Assembly (NCBI GenBank): GCA_914767715.1
Contig: OU612066.1
Span: 3,601,001-3,665,000 of the forward strand
Direction of reading: 5' to 3'
DNA length: 64,000 nucleotides
Source: Membranipora membranacea
Lineage: Eukaryota; Bryozoa; Gymnolaemata; Cheilostomatida; Membraniporidae
Positions 1 through 13,100 of this stretch are shown here, one piece after another. The position numbers and the translations under genes were made by a program. Within the stretch, counting starts at the first letter, position 1, and every line of letters begins with the position of its first letter. A model generated the notes under the pieces. The model was not told the DNA's origin. It worked only from the letters and a program-made list of their open reading frames with translations, and did no database searches.

Positions 1-5
1 AATGG

Positions 6-1325
6 ATGTCAGAGAAAAATTTTTCTCTCAGGGACCTCAGTACATTTAATTTGCAAGTAGATGAGACATGGTTGAAATTGACAACACAGCGATACAGCGG
101 TCGATTCTCCCAAGCACTGGTTACTTTGCAACAAATCTGCGGAAATATAATATACCAAGACCCAGTATCAGTAGCGCAGAGGCTTGCGAAATCCAAGGGC
201 AGGCACCACACCTTCAATCTTATAGGAGAAATATAACAATATAGTGGCAAAGAACACTTGGCCCTGAAAATATGGCACTTCATGAACAGCAATGGATTGG
301 GTAGCCACAGAACTAGTGAGTTAATGGTAGAGTGTCTTTATCGTGCCAGAACTTATGATGAAATGATACAATTTATAGAAAGCATACCCATCAAAACTCC
401 CAAGTTGTACCTGCAATTAGCTAGGGCATTTCGTGAAACCAGAGAGCATAAAAAAGCTGAGCAGAATTTACTGTTGTCCCTACAAATTAGTTATGACACG
501 GAATCTCCTGACATTCAAATACACTATCATGGAAATCCCGTCAGCAAAGTCCAAAGCTTCAAGCAACGAGTTGATCTGAGAGATGCAGGTGATGAAAGAC
601 GCCTTGCATTGCTTACACATGCCAATCCAAGTATATTTACATGCGTAACTCTCCTTGGTGACATATATAGACGTCAAAAACAATTGAAGAAAGCAGAAGA
701 TTACCTATTGAAGGCAAAAGAGCTCGCCACTAGCATGTGGGGCGATAACTCCGCTATACCGGACATGTTAGATGTATTCAACAATCTTGGACATTATTAT
801 CGAGACATCAAAAAGTTTGACAAAGGGATAGAATATTACAACAAGGTGCTCCTCATTTGTAAAACTATACCTAATGAGGTAACAAAGCAGGCACCAGCTG
901 AAGCTTACCATAACATCGGCTTCTGTTATGATTGTAACATCGGCTTCTGTTATGATTGGAATCGAGAAAATAAGGAAGCAACGAGAAGTTATATGCGAGC
1001 TGCCGCAAGATACAACAAGCTTTCCATGAAAGATGACCTGCAAGATGTTCTCATATCCATTGGGCAGATATATTTTAAAGAGAACCAGCTTTATAAAGCT
1101 AATGAGACTATTCATGCAGCCCTTGATGTTTGCAGAGGTTTACCTTTGGAAAGAGAAACGCTCTCTCACCTGTCAGTCTGCTAGGTAAACAAGGAGGAGA
1201 TGAACAAGGCTAAGTCTTTAGCTCAGGAGACATTTCAAAAGTTCCAGGTTTTCCCTAATAGAGTTAACCTGCAAAAAATCCTCAAGTGGCAGCCTGGACC
1301 GTTTTTGTATCGAAAACTATGTTGA
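6..1325 (+). pseudogene. Broken tetratricopeptide-repeat (TPR) gene
   Basis: One reading frame runs from the window edge to a TGA at 1323-1325 and is interrupted by TAA at 234-236 and TAG at 1182-1184. The translation between and around these stops is TPR-like: paired helices such as YLQLARAFRETREHKKAEQN, LLGDIYRRQKQLKKAEDYLL and FNNLGHYYRDIKKFDKGIEY, resembling kinesin-light-chain type TPR arrays that often end NLR-like or adaptor proteins. After the TAG the same frame continues with a plausible helix (KEEMNKAKSLAQETF). A perfect-looking 24-bp tandem duplication near 916-963 repeats the residues NIGFCYD. The 5' part lies outside the window. Protein-like composition on both sides of each stop argues for a recent pseudogene. 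Short introns hiding the stops, or sequence error, remain possible. Confidence 0.6.
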
Positions 1326-3285
1326 ATAGTGATGCAAGCATAACATTTTTGCATGCACCTCACCTGCAGCAGTGCCCTGTAAATAATTAACTGTACTACT
1401 TTTCATATATTTTATTATTATAGCTATACACACTATGTATTTGACTAAGCTCTGAATCTTTAAGAAATGTGAATTTAATATATAGTTGTCATTTTTTTAA
1501 CGATGATATAGGGTTGACTGATTAATCACAATGACCAATGCATCGACCTTAGATACAAAGAACATAATGGGCTTTACTGATTTTCACAACCATTTATTAT
1601 CATTGTTCCAGCAATCGGGCTCACCTCATGATCAGAATACTTTGGTTTACTTTCATGACTTGTTGCTTTTTTAATACAGATATCAAAATAACAAAAAAGT
1701 TTTGCGCCAGTCTATAATTGAAAATAATGAGTGTCTTTATGATTCATGTGCAAGCTGTTTTTCATGGCAAATTTACTAAAGGACACCAAATACAACTCCG
1801 CAGTGATGGAAATGGCTATGGAAGATGAAGTCTGCCCCTTTCTGTGATTCCAGTTTGACCAAATCTGAAGCCTGAGACTAGTTGAAATACAAAATAGTAA
1901 TCACAGTACTTGTTTTATTAGCTACATAGATAGCATTGTACTCTTTTAATTAGACAAGAGAGCAATCAATTTAACTGATCTGGCCATCCGTGTGAAATTG
2001 GAAAAGCTGTAGATCTCACGCACACTTTAAACTTTAGTCCCCAGTCCCCATGCCCTCTGTGGGAATCTGTGGAGCGTAACGCGAGTGTAACGCGAGTGTA
2101 ACGCGAGTGTAACGCGAGTGTAACGCGAGTGTAACGCGAGTGTAACGCGAGTGTAACGCGAGTGTAACGCGAGTGTAACGCGAGTGTAACGCTAATGTAA
2201 CGCGAGTGTAACGCGAGTGTCACGCGAGTGTCACGCGAGTGTCACGCGAGTGTCACGCGAGTGTAACGCGAGCGTAACGCGAGCGTAACGCGAGCGTAAC
2301 GCGAGTGTAACTGGTTAAACTTATTAAACTTCTCTTCATGTGCAGGAGATTTACAAAAGTTGTCATTACTTGGGAAAGAAGAGACAACTCAGAGGTTTAT
2401 AATATACAATCAATATCATTTTAACTTCCCTATGTACAGGCGGTGTGGTGCAATGCTGAATGCATATGCTGGTGTTTTGGTTTCTTTCTCTGCATTCTTT
2501 TAATTGGCAGTGTTGAGCAGTACCAGCAAAGACAAATGCTGGACAGCACACCAGCACATCTCAGTCGGCAATACACAAACACAGCAGGTAGTGGTACGTA
2601 AAGTGTCCCAGTTATCAGAGTGGACCGACAAGGTCTCTGAATCTCAGACTATGAAATGATCATTATCACTTGCATGTAAAGTTTTGCCATTGCGAATAAA
2701 CACCACAACCTCCCGATACAACAACACCAACCAAAAATTTTTAAAGACATTGTTGGGAGAAATCAAAGCCCGTTCTTGCCTGGCCTCACATTAAAACTGA
2801 TGTGTTGGTAGTCAATAAAGCTTTCAGTGAGATTCTTCGTCAAAGTTTGTCATTTTGTATTGTATTATAATTCATTCATAAAACATCAAACATTTCTCAA
2901 TTTCTATTATCAGAATTGTGAAACAACCTCAACGCTACTTATATAGAAAATATAGGAAACAATGCAGTCTCTTTTTTTAACATTTAATGACTCCATCTTG
3001 AAATGATGTTCTTCCGAATGTTCCGAAGCAAGCAAAACAATAAATATAAAAGAAGGAAAATGGGATATAATGCAGGCCTTGCCATTACAACCCGCACTAC
3101 AAAAAAATATAATCTCACAGCAAACTGTTAAGTTAATGACCCTTGTATAATATTTATCATAATACAATTCTTTATATTTTGTCTCCGATGGTAGTCAGTT
3201 AGAAATACAACAAAAAATAAATACAATTTAGAGTAATATAACTAGCCATTTAATAATAATTTATAATCTGTGGTGGAGTTCGACT
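1326..3285. other. Intergenic stretch, no supported gene
   Basis: AT-rich DNA between the TPR pseudogene and the 3' end of TTC22-like copy A. The only structure I can support is the 11-bp minisatellite at 2074-2311. The open frames here are short or lie across that repeat. Confidence 0.6.
2074..2311. repeat. 11-bp minisatellite, about 21 copies
   Basis: Tandem repeat of the unit GTAACGCGAGT. Variants cluster by position: the left half is nearly uniform, the middle has GTCAC in place of GTAAC, and the right end has GAGCG in place of GAGTG. One unit has GCTAATG. Each unit contains a CGCG core, so the array is far richer in CpG than the surrounding AT-rich DNA. Confidence 0.95.
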
Positions 3286-4994
3286 TTAACGACGAGGGAT
3301 GGCTACTTTGTTGCGCTTCAGACCATAGATAGCGAGAAATGGTTTGAAGGAGCTTCCATAAAGAGTGTTGTTAGTACGTATGGCAGCCACGTACTGTTGT
3401 ATACCCTCATCTCTCCGGCCGATACATTCAAGAAATCTCCCGTAATTTTGACAAAAAATAACTTTGCTATGATTAGCCACCTGCTGACAGTAGTCAGTGA
3501 ACTCTGCCTCCACCTCAGTAACTGGATCACCCAGCAGCATTCTCACCCTGGGAGACATTGAAATAAAATGTCCTCCGGCAGCGTAGTGTGACATCAAGTG
3601 ATCTCTCGCTCTCTCCAGGTAGCGCCTCGTCTCCGGGTTCTCATCAGGTATAGTACTGTAGTAGTCATCGCATAACCACTTCCATATATACTGCGTTTGA
3701 GGTTCTAAAACAAAAGGCCATAATAAATATAAAGAACTACAAATTAAAGCTATAGAATAAATCATACAGAATTTCTTGCCGCTTTCATTTTTAATTGATT
3801 TTAATTGACTTTCTAATTAGGTACGGATAATATTCCTCTTTGGTCCCACTACCAAGTTTACTTGTAAAATTATGTTTTAGAAATTTGTTTGGAACCGAAA
3901 GTTGATGATAATAGTAAGTTGTATAATTTATACTCACTGCCACGAACTCCACTCAAGGCACTGTATTCAGTTTTGATCCTAGCCGTGTTTGCAGCAAAGT
4001 ACTTCACGGCCCATATATTAAATAAAGCCTGTGCACAGAACGCTGGTCCTAACTCCGTATCGCTTCCTGCTTCGACACTTTCGTAGTCCTCTCCGTACTT
4101 GATGGATTTCTCGAGCAGTTGGAGGCGCTTTTCCTCACTCTGTTCTCCTGTGGCTAGCCTCATGTGAAACTTTCCTAGTCTTGCATAGAAGTTCGAGTCG
4201 GCTATAACCGCAGGGTTGGCTTCAAGCTCCAGCATTTTACTGATACAGAATTCCATGTTCAGTTGCTGTGATCTCCTGGTACCGGTTGCCTCCGATAGCT
4301 GCCTCACTTCTGTTGACATATTCTCCATGAGCATATTCATGCAGTGATTAGCTTGTTGGACATCTGCGAGATAGATCCATACCTCTATCTCATATTTTGG
4401 ATCACCGCTTCGGGCCAGAATTTCCATCTGTTTCAGCATCTCCTTAAGAACCTCAGGAAGCCAGCTCACATCCTCCTCATAATCGACTTTATTCTTTGCT
4501 TTGCGGACGAGAACCTTCATAAAGGCGTAGTGTAGAAAGGTTTTCCTGGTTTGGCCTGATAAGACTTCCTCAAGTAGATCCAATCCCTTTTTTCGCATTT
4601 CTGTTGCTCTGACTTTTTCAAACAGCCAGTACCCATAAGCTACTTTTGCCTCCACAAGAGCATCTTCCTGTAGTAGCAAGTCTTCCATTTTTGATTTGGC
4701 TTCAATCGCTTGTTCCATATCTGGTTCGGGGCTCAACAAATGGTAGACTCCTTTGTTACACCAGGCGTGAATACTTGTAGGATCGAACTCAACAGCGCAG
4801 GTGATAAAAGATAAGACCTCATCACTAGCCTCATCTTGGATGAGGTGAGATGCAGCTGCCATGTTGACAGGTGCAGTCCATCTTTGCAACTCATGATTCA
4901 AACTCAAGCTGTCAGCTCTGACCAACTGGATCAAAGATGAGGGGATATTGAACAAACTGTACTCCCAGTTTTTGAAGTACTTGAGAAGCTTCAT
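3286..4994 (-). CDS. TTC22-like TPR protein, copy A
   Basis: Two coding exons, 3938-4994 and 3286-3704, joined at a phase-1 intron (donor GTGAGT at 3937-3932, acceptor TTTTAG), give 491 residues. The exon extends to an acceptor at 5002, and a donor GTAAGT after 5626 may end a non-coding first exon. The protein is helical repeat throughout, with TPR-like signatures such as SIHAWCNKGVYHLL, AKVAYGYWLFEKVRA and YEIEVWIYLADVQQ. The order of motifs resembles TTC22 (helical-repeat scaffold, function poorly known); I place it there from memory, and an IFIT-like or lineage-specific TPR family is the alternative. It is clearly a paralogue of copy B just upstream: matching motifs, same intron position and phase. 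Compared with copy B it lacks the short N-terminal coding exon, starting at MKLLKYFKNW. Confidence 0.75.
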
Positions 4995-5002
4995 TATGCC
5001 GC

Positions 5003-6716
5003 CTTCAAAAAAAAAATAGTCAGCATAATTAATACCAAAAACCAAAATAAATCCCAATATTTGGTCATCAATGATATTTTTGCCATTATAGTGTTTAGTT
5101 TGAGTTTAACTTTTAAAGTGTAAGTAAATAATATGTTATCAGAGATTCCTCAGATTATAACAAAGTTACCCGTATGACACAGCAAAACAATTTGAGTCTA
5201 AGTTTTAGTCAATCGGAATAATCGAATATTACTCACACATTTTGCAATTAAAAAACCAAAACAGAAATAAATCTTCACGCCAATTGATGGCTTGACAAGG
5301 CTCACTGAAAGGCTGTGTGAAGACAATCAAAACAAAATTGATATCCCTTTTCTTTATGTCCGCATGCTACAGAAAATATCCCTTGAGATGTCTTGTCTGC
5401 CAAATGCCATCGCCAAGTGACCAATGAGTAACATTGGAAGAAATTTTGGGGATTGATGGTATATGCCATGTTATTGAGATATGCTTTTAAATGATGTAGC
5501 TTTTTCTGTCATCAGATTGCTTAGAGTATAAAACTTCAGCACTGTGTGTTCTAATATATATATTATATTAAACTTGTTCCATCCCAGCATTAGTTTGCGA
5601 TGTTTGCGCTAGAAGCTCAACTTACCACAGTTTCCTTCAGCTTCCGTGTTAGGATGTGTTCAGCAGTGTAAAGAAGATTAGGTTTACTGAGACCACACAC
5701 AATTCCGACAGGTCAGGCAGGTTGTGCAACAGGGAAACTCCCTTTCAAAATCACTTTCCCTTAATTTTTAGCAGTTAAATGATCCCACCTCGCTGTTTGT
5801 ATAACTGGGGAACTCCCTTTCAAAAACTCACTTCCCCTATAGTTTTCCCTCGCTGTTTTCAGTTTTTGGTTTGTTTTTTGACAGAACTATACTTGACCTA
5901 TAAACATATTGAAAATTGAAAGCTTGATTAACCTGCTACGATTAGGAATTTGAATGATTCTCAATCAATGCATCAGTTATTTCAACATCAAGAAGTGCAA
6001 TCATTCATGTGCTGTTTTATTTCATAAGAAGCTAATTGGGTTTAATAACTGGATTGAATTGTTCTCATGAAACGAAAATATTACCATGTAACGTGCCCTC
6101 ATACAGTGAGAAACAATCGGGAACAACTTGGAAAGATTTTCTAGTTTGCAAAAAATGCTAGTAATAAAATGCCTTCAGAGCTGAAGCTTTGGACCTTTCT
6201 AGAATGCTACTGGCTATTATTGCAAGCCCTTCATTAGGCAAAATAAGCCTAATAGTGCTATTCCAGATATGGAGTTCAATGGGTTTAATATATCAGTGTT
6301 CATATCTGATCAAGAATTAACCCGAAGGACGTCAATTTCCATATTTACCACTGAGGTATATATTATATATTCCATGTTAGTGATATTTACTGTAGTGTAC
6401 CATCTTCCACAAAAAATCCCTCCCCTGCTATGTAAGTGTATGTATATTACACTGAATGCTGAATTTCAATTAGTTTTGATATTGCTTATTTATTGTTGAT
6501 GTCCTGAAAAGGTTCTCACTGATCTTTAAAAAATGAGTAAAATAGTTGATAAATAGAAAACATACAGATTAACCAAATAAATCCAAACAAGACGACACTA
6601 AAACTAAACTCACATCCAATTTTTCTATAGCAAGAGAAGTCAAATCAGATCCATAATATACTTTGACAGTCACAAGTATTTGTTTGTACGCAACATCATG
6701 TGCTTTAATGAGCCTG
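5003..6716. other. Spacer between the tandem TTC22-like genes
   Basis: Holds the likely non-coding first exon of copy A (donor next to 5626) and an imperfect direct duplication around 5725-5860, where GGGAACTCCCTTTCAAAA-type sequence and a following run recur. No coding region was seen. Confidence 0.5.
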
Positions 6717-8720
6717 TCAACTTTCTTTTCTAGGTGGGGTAACTTTGTTACGAGCAAGACTTTGAAGAGCAATGAATGGTCTCTCAAAAGAATCACTCAG
6801 GCTGTTGCTCACTTCGACAGCTTTGATGTACTGCTCGATGGCTTCCTCTTTGCGCCCAGTACACTCTAGAAATCTACCATAGTGTTGAGCATGATTGACT
6901 TTTTCATAACCATCTAACTCGCCTACATACTTTGTAAACTCTTTCTCCACTTCGCCTATAGGGTCGCCAAGAAGCATTTTTACACGAGGATAGAGATCTA
7001 TAAAAGTGCCACCGCTGGAATAGTGGGCCTGGAGATGAGTCTTACATTGCTCCAGAAGATCTCTGGTTTTCTCATTTTTATCAGCTTCTGTGCTGTAATA
7101 CTCTTCAGCTAACCATGGCCATATAAACTTGTCATGAGGCACTACAATTGAAAATACACAATAGGATTAAGATGGGGCAGTGTGATTCAGCTATCACAAA
7201 AAACGCAACATAAAATCAAGTTCAATTTTTACATTACAAGATTCCCATATGCTCTCCCAATTCACACAGGCAGTGCTCAAGTTTCGAGACGTGACACCTT
7301 ATCATATTCTTGATGACAATATAGTACTACCACAGATTGTATTCACTGTTAATAATAAACTCACCATCTCTCATCATAGTTTGAGTGTATTCGGCTTTGA
7401 TCTTCAATCTGTTGACGTAATAAAACCTGACACCCCAGAGATGAATGAGGGCTTTAGCGCAGAACTCAGGCCCAAGCTCCTTCTTACTGGCAGCTGCCTG
7501 CTGGTACATCTCACCAAACTCGATGGCACTCTCCAATAGGGTCACTCTGTGCTTCATATCCTTCTGCTTGATCGCCAGACTCAGGTAGAATTTTGCAATC
7601 CTTGCGAAGAAGTTGGAATTGACTTTTATTCTGTCAGTTTGTCTGACTTCCAGCATTCTTACGATGCAGAATTCTGGATCAAGTTTGCGGTCTCTAGGTG
7701 AGCCGGTTGCCACGGCGATTCTCTGCATGTCTACGGTCAGTACCTCTGCTATCATCTTCTCACACCAAGGAGTCTGCTGAACCTCAGCGAGGTACGTCCA
7801 CATCTCTAACATGTACTGAGGTATCTTACTTTCTACTAACCGTAACATCTGGGCGAGCAGATTGCTCAGCACCCCATGTAGCCAATCCTTACTTTCATCG
7901 TAATCCTCCATACACGCTGCCTTACGTGCCAGCACTTTCATGAACACGAAATGATGCACTGGGTTGCCCAGTTTCCTTCCAGAGACAGTCATCTTCAAAG
8001 CATCAAGCCCATCTTTTCTTGCACGCCTTGTTCGAACTCCTTCAAACATCCAATATCCGTACTCTACTTTGGCTTTGGTGATTGGATCATTCTCGTGATC
8101 AAGGCTTATGTACTCAAGCATTTTCTCTTTCGCTTCTTTCGCAGCCTCCACGTCAATCTTTGCACAATCATGGGTCAAATGATAAACTCCCTTGTTGCAC
8201 CAAGCATGGATGCTTTCAGGATCCTTCTCCAAAGCGGCGTCGATGAATCCTTTCACCTTTCTAGCTTCCTGTTCTTTCAATAGTCGGGATACTGCAGCAA
8301 AATTCATGTCCCCTGTCCAATCAACAGTAACATCATTGACTTGATTGTGTGTTTTTAGTTGCCGGATAGCCTCTTTAGGCACATCAAACAAGCTGTAGCG
8401 CCAGTTCTTGAAGTAGTCCATCAGTTCTTCTTCTACAATACAGAAAAGAGGAATTTATTCTCTAAATTGCATGTATAGTTTTTGATACCCAAAGGCTGCT
8501 AGTTACGATAAAGGTATATCCCCTCCCTGGGCACATATTATTACATCCTTGTAAACAGATCAGAGTTATATGCTCTTGAGCAAATAAAAGACAACTCAAG
8601 AGGGTAATAACGGTAATAAGTATCATGAATATTTTATCAGATTTATAATATAATATAAATAATTTGTATTGGTAATGTAAAAATACCTGTAGTTAAAGTT
8701 TCCGTATCAGATTCAGCCAT
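6717..8720 (-). CDS. TTC22-like TPR protein, copy B
   Basis: Three exons, 8687-8720, 7365-8432 and 6717-7141, both introns phase 1, give 508 residues. The first exon encodes MAESDTETLTT, and the next begins EEELMDYFKNWRYSLFDVP. The body repeats the copy A motifs: SIHAWCNKGVYHLT, AKVEYGYWMFEGVRT, YMLEMWTYLAEVQQ, EFCIVRMLEV, and a C-terminal block with DLYPRVKMLLGDPIGEVEKE and HYGRFLECTGRKEEAIEQY. It is a soluble helical-repeat (TPR) protein with no signal peptide or membrane segment, probably a scaffold. The family call TTC22-like rests on motif order and could be wrong; the TPR nature and the tandem paralogy are solid. The start is chosen because only the upstream 34-nt exon supplies an ATG followed by a donor in the right phase. 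Confidence 0.8.
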
Positions 8721-10191
8721 GTTGAAGTTCTTTCTTAGATTCCCTTTGACGAGGTGAATTATTTCTGACCAGTTCGAGCGGCGCTAAATAACGAAGTGAA
8801 TCATTCTCGAGACTAAGAATCATAATCAGTGTGTTATATATGAAATTGAGCCAGTCAGTAATGCCAGCAATTCAGTCAAGTTAATAATCTAAATGAACAA
8901 ATAACCCAAACTCTGACATTTCCTAATTTACCCTCATGAATGCCATTATCATTTAGAAACACCTGGGTTCCAAGCTTCTATAACGAAAACAAGCTCATCA
9001 TATCATTTTGCAAGCGATGTTATTGGAACCCGGTAGCCATCGGAATGAGTAAAAAACACAGTTAATATTAATTTGGTTAACAGAGAGGAAAACATGGGTT
9101 TAAGAATAGCACAAATCATACATGCAGTGGTATTTATAAGTATTTACCTTTTATTAGACTGCCAGGCTAAGGAAAGTGTAATTGGGTGATACATTATATT
9201 ATACTATTATACTATTATTATTGTTATGCAGCGTAGGATCCCGTGTGAGAAAATGTGATGTTACATGATATCACTTTCACTGAGCGCACTGACAATTATA
9301 TTATCTATTATTTCCTGCTGTCGATCTTGGTTTATATTCTTGCCACACAATGATGTCGATCCAGTAATTCCGTTACTCCTTACAAAACCCATCCTACAAG
9401 AGGTCATACAACATCCCGTGTTATAAATAACTCGATTATAGAGGCAGATATCAGTCATGCAAGATTGTGTTGTCTGCTGTTGGACAGATAGTATGGCAAT
9501 CCTCCCCAATTGCTCTAGAAATATTCTAAAATAGTGTAAGTAGAATTCAAACCAATCCTGAATTAAAATCAAAATAATAAAGAAGTGCAGGTTAAAGAGC
9601 ATTTATATTGTCATATAATATAAGGAATTGCCAAAGGATCAACACAACAAATTCCTCAATCACCGTGGAAATTTAACACGCAGTCTCAGAAAAAACACTG
9701 ACAGAGTACACTTTTTCAGCATTCAAATGTATTGAGCCATTGGTGAATGTAAGTCTTTTGTGTTAAAATATTCAATGGTAAGATAATACTGACCACAGAA
9801 TTGCATAAAATTTTGGTATTTGGTTACACAACCGAAAAAAAAAATCCCTTCTGAGAAGGAAGAGTAATTTAGATCTGTTTGATTACCCGCCATTGTTAAT
9901 GTCTGTTAAGTAACTAACTGGAATGATATCTACCAGTAGGAAGCTTGAAAATAGGATTATATACCTGAAGAAACACAAAACCATGTGGAGTGAACCGAAT
10001 CTACGTGTGGTGAGCCTTTCTGTGAAATCCTCCAGAAAAAGAAATAAATGATGAACTATATATATATATATATCACAGCTAGAATAAATATTATAGGTAC
10101 AGAACTCAAAAAAATAATATTTCATTTATTTTGACACAACAAAAAATATCATATATTGTCTTCCTCAGCGCAGGAAAAAGTACATTCGATA
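8721..10191. other. Intergenic stretch, no supported gene
   Basis: Upstream flank of TTC22-like copy B and 3' flank of the sphingosine kinase gene. It contains a short (TA) run near 10060-10072 and, on the minus strand, an AATAAA-like signal near 10130, about 60 bases past the kinase stop. No convincing coding region. Confidence 0.5.
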
Positions 10192-13100
10192 CTATTTGGC
10201 CATGACTCTAGCTTTGCCTGGTAAGACATGAGCTTGTATTGGTCCATATGGTACTTTTTCACCATCTACAACCATGTTACCAATCTTATTACATGGTTCT
10301 AGACGAAAAGCTCTGACAGGCACCATTTCTACGAGGGGATTCTTAGTGTGCGCCCCTGTCTCTAGCTGACCCATAATAGTCAGCATCTGCATACGAGTTA
10401 GTGGAGCTCTCATTAGGAGTAGATAGATAAGTCCATCATGCATTGTAGCAGCTGGAGCAGCCATAAGATCAGGCCCCAGATGAGTTTGGTAAGAAGCAAT
10501 GATTGTCATGAAGTTGTCCTCACATGTAACCCAATCACTAGGTGTAGGTTCTAATAAGTCTGGCATTTGGAAGGAAGATTGAATGTCAATGTTATTTTCA
10601 CTGGTTGATACATGGTCAGAGCCATTGGAATGTGCTACAGATGAGTCAGTAGTTGACGAGTTATCCTGTGAAGTGGATAGATAATTAGTAGTCTGAGGAG
10701 GGGGCATACTAGCTGATCGGACCCTATCCTCCTGGTTTTGAGGCTGTTCAGCTAAAATGTCCACATCAGTTTTACTACGCCCCTTACTAATATATGGAGT
10801 TACTGGAAGGAATGATAATTTGCCTCTATACATTCTTGGACCTACAAACGCAGAAAAATAGGATAGAGTGTAGCAAAAATGATTAGATATCTGGAATGAC
10901 ACGTGGAGTGATGGTATCATTTACCTTTGAGATCAATTTTGTTATCAACTGTTCAGAGAGCGTCACCTGGTGTTGAATTTATGGAGAGGATTTGATTTAT
11001 TACTATTAGTGTACTCTAATAACTATCAGCAGTAGGAGTAGTATGGTAGGTTACTAAACAATTTCTGTTTTTTGACTCTCTACATAAAATTATATACAGA
11101 TACATCAGATTATACTCGGGAGATTATACTCGGGAGAGTATATATAGGTAGACTTACTGATAATTCTAGAAATGGCTTCTAAAGTGAATCTGGCGTTGCC
11201 TAAGTTCCTAAATCTCTCACTTTCGATATCAATATCAGCTACCATGCCCCACGTAACAGACAGGAAGCTGTGAACTCTCCCAGCTATTGTATCTATGGCT
11301 ATCATATCCATGGGCCTAACTGTGTGCTTCAGTAAGAGGAATGTGGAGTGAATAAGCATGTCATGAAGGAACGGCTCCCTGAAAATTTGGAGAAAAAAAA
11401 AAAAGTTATTATATTCAAAACTACAGGCTAGGATAACAAGTTTGTACACCAAATTACACCTCAATGACACAAGAGCAGTGTATTGCAGATTATGCTTCTT
11501 GTTCACCTGCTGGAATGATCAGACAAGGAAGAGCAATAATTCACCATAAATCAGTATTAGAGAGCATGCCATGAGATAACTCAATAATACACATTCTCCT
11601 TTTTATTAATGGTTTTGATGGTTCCGATAAACATCTGGAGGGGTGTGAAACAAATGTAACATCAATCAACCACAAATCGTGGAGATACCTAGAATATCAT
11701 TAGTGATGAGGAGACAACTCCAATACCTAAACGTAGAAACACAATAATATATCGAATCACCCTCACTTTGCATTATAATTAAGTGAGCAGCACAGAGCAT
11801 TGCCCGAGCCAGCAGGTAGTATCCCAATGGGAGTCTTTATAGCCTCCTCGCTATCTGCTCTCGACATCAACCCTTGAAAAACCTAAAACAAATATTGACT
11901 GGACATTACAATGCTTGAAGTGCCTCGTATAACATGCAAAATATACCAGTATCATCATATAAAGAGATAATCGATCTGTATCAGTCCATGAGATAAAGCT
12001 TCTGTATTATATCAGCTTAGGTTGATCATCCTCACTAGTCTTATCTCAGACATGCAGACTAGTATGGTAAACTCATCATATACTTTAATACACGGTAAGC
12101 TCATTAAACACACAGTAATGTACATCATACAATGCATATGTTGGTACTCAGCTCATGTTGTCTAGTGTATGTGGACTACCACTGCCAATATATAATGTCC
12201 CATCAAGGTAACCACAGGGCCAATAAATGGACCGTCATCCACACCTGTCTTTTTAAGAGTGCTCACATCTAGGGTAACTTTTGAGAGCTTGCATGCTTTA
12301 TAAATTAAACCAAATGTGCCAAACCAACCTAAGCAGTGTCGGGACATGCAAAAGGATTGAAACGTTCAAAAATCCACCACAAAAATACTCTTTAAAATGT
12401 CTGCACAGCTTGATACTGCAGTCACAAATTTCTACTACAGTACTCACAATAATTAGACAGTGATAGGAGACCGTTCTAAAAATGTAAAATCCCTGAATAT
12501 TCAGGTTAGGAATTTTCTCGGAATGGAGAATAAATGAACTATTTGTTTTATCACTTAAAAGTGCATCAGACATCATATGTCAATCTATTTTAGGATATCT
12601 CAATCAGGCTGCAGCTCGACCGACTAGAGAGAAGAGCAAAAAGTGCTGCACGTATTTCTGTGTTCATCAATAAATGAGATTTTATTATGAAGCCCCATTC
12701 CATACTACCCCCTTATACTTCAAATACTATTATACTATAATAAAATACTATTATACTATAATAAAATACTATCTTATAGTTACTAGTTTATAGTGCGGTA
12801 TGTTATAAGTTTATAGTATGGTACTGTGGGTTTCACTAGTAGTTTGACAGAGTAACTAACCTCATATAGTAGTCCATCACCTGACAGTATTACTAATCCA
12901 TAGTACTTACTGAGATCTACTCGAGCTGCTATCTCTGTCCCTTGTCCAGCTTTTTCTTAAATATCAATACAAGATTTGTTTTAAGAGTTTTTTCCTGAAC
13001 GGATATTTGCATTTGCCTAAAAAAATTCAAATCTAGAATGCCACAATTCAGAGGTCCGAGTCAGTAGTGGGTTGGAAGTATAAAATTTGGGAAATTAATG

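Noticed and set aside
1966-2223. Minus-strand frame rich in TRVTLALHSRY repeats
   Set aside because: It is the translation of the 11-bp minisatellite; three units make 33 bases, giving an artificial 11-residue repeat.
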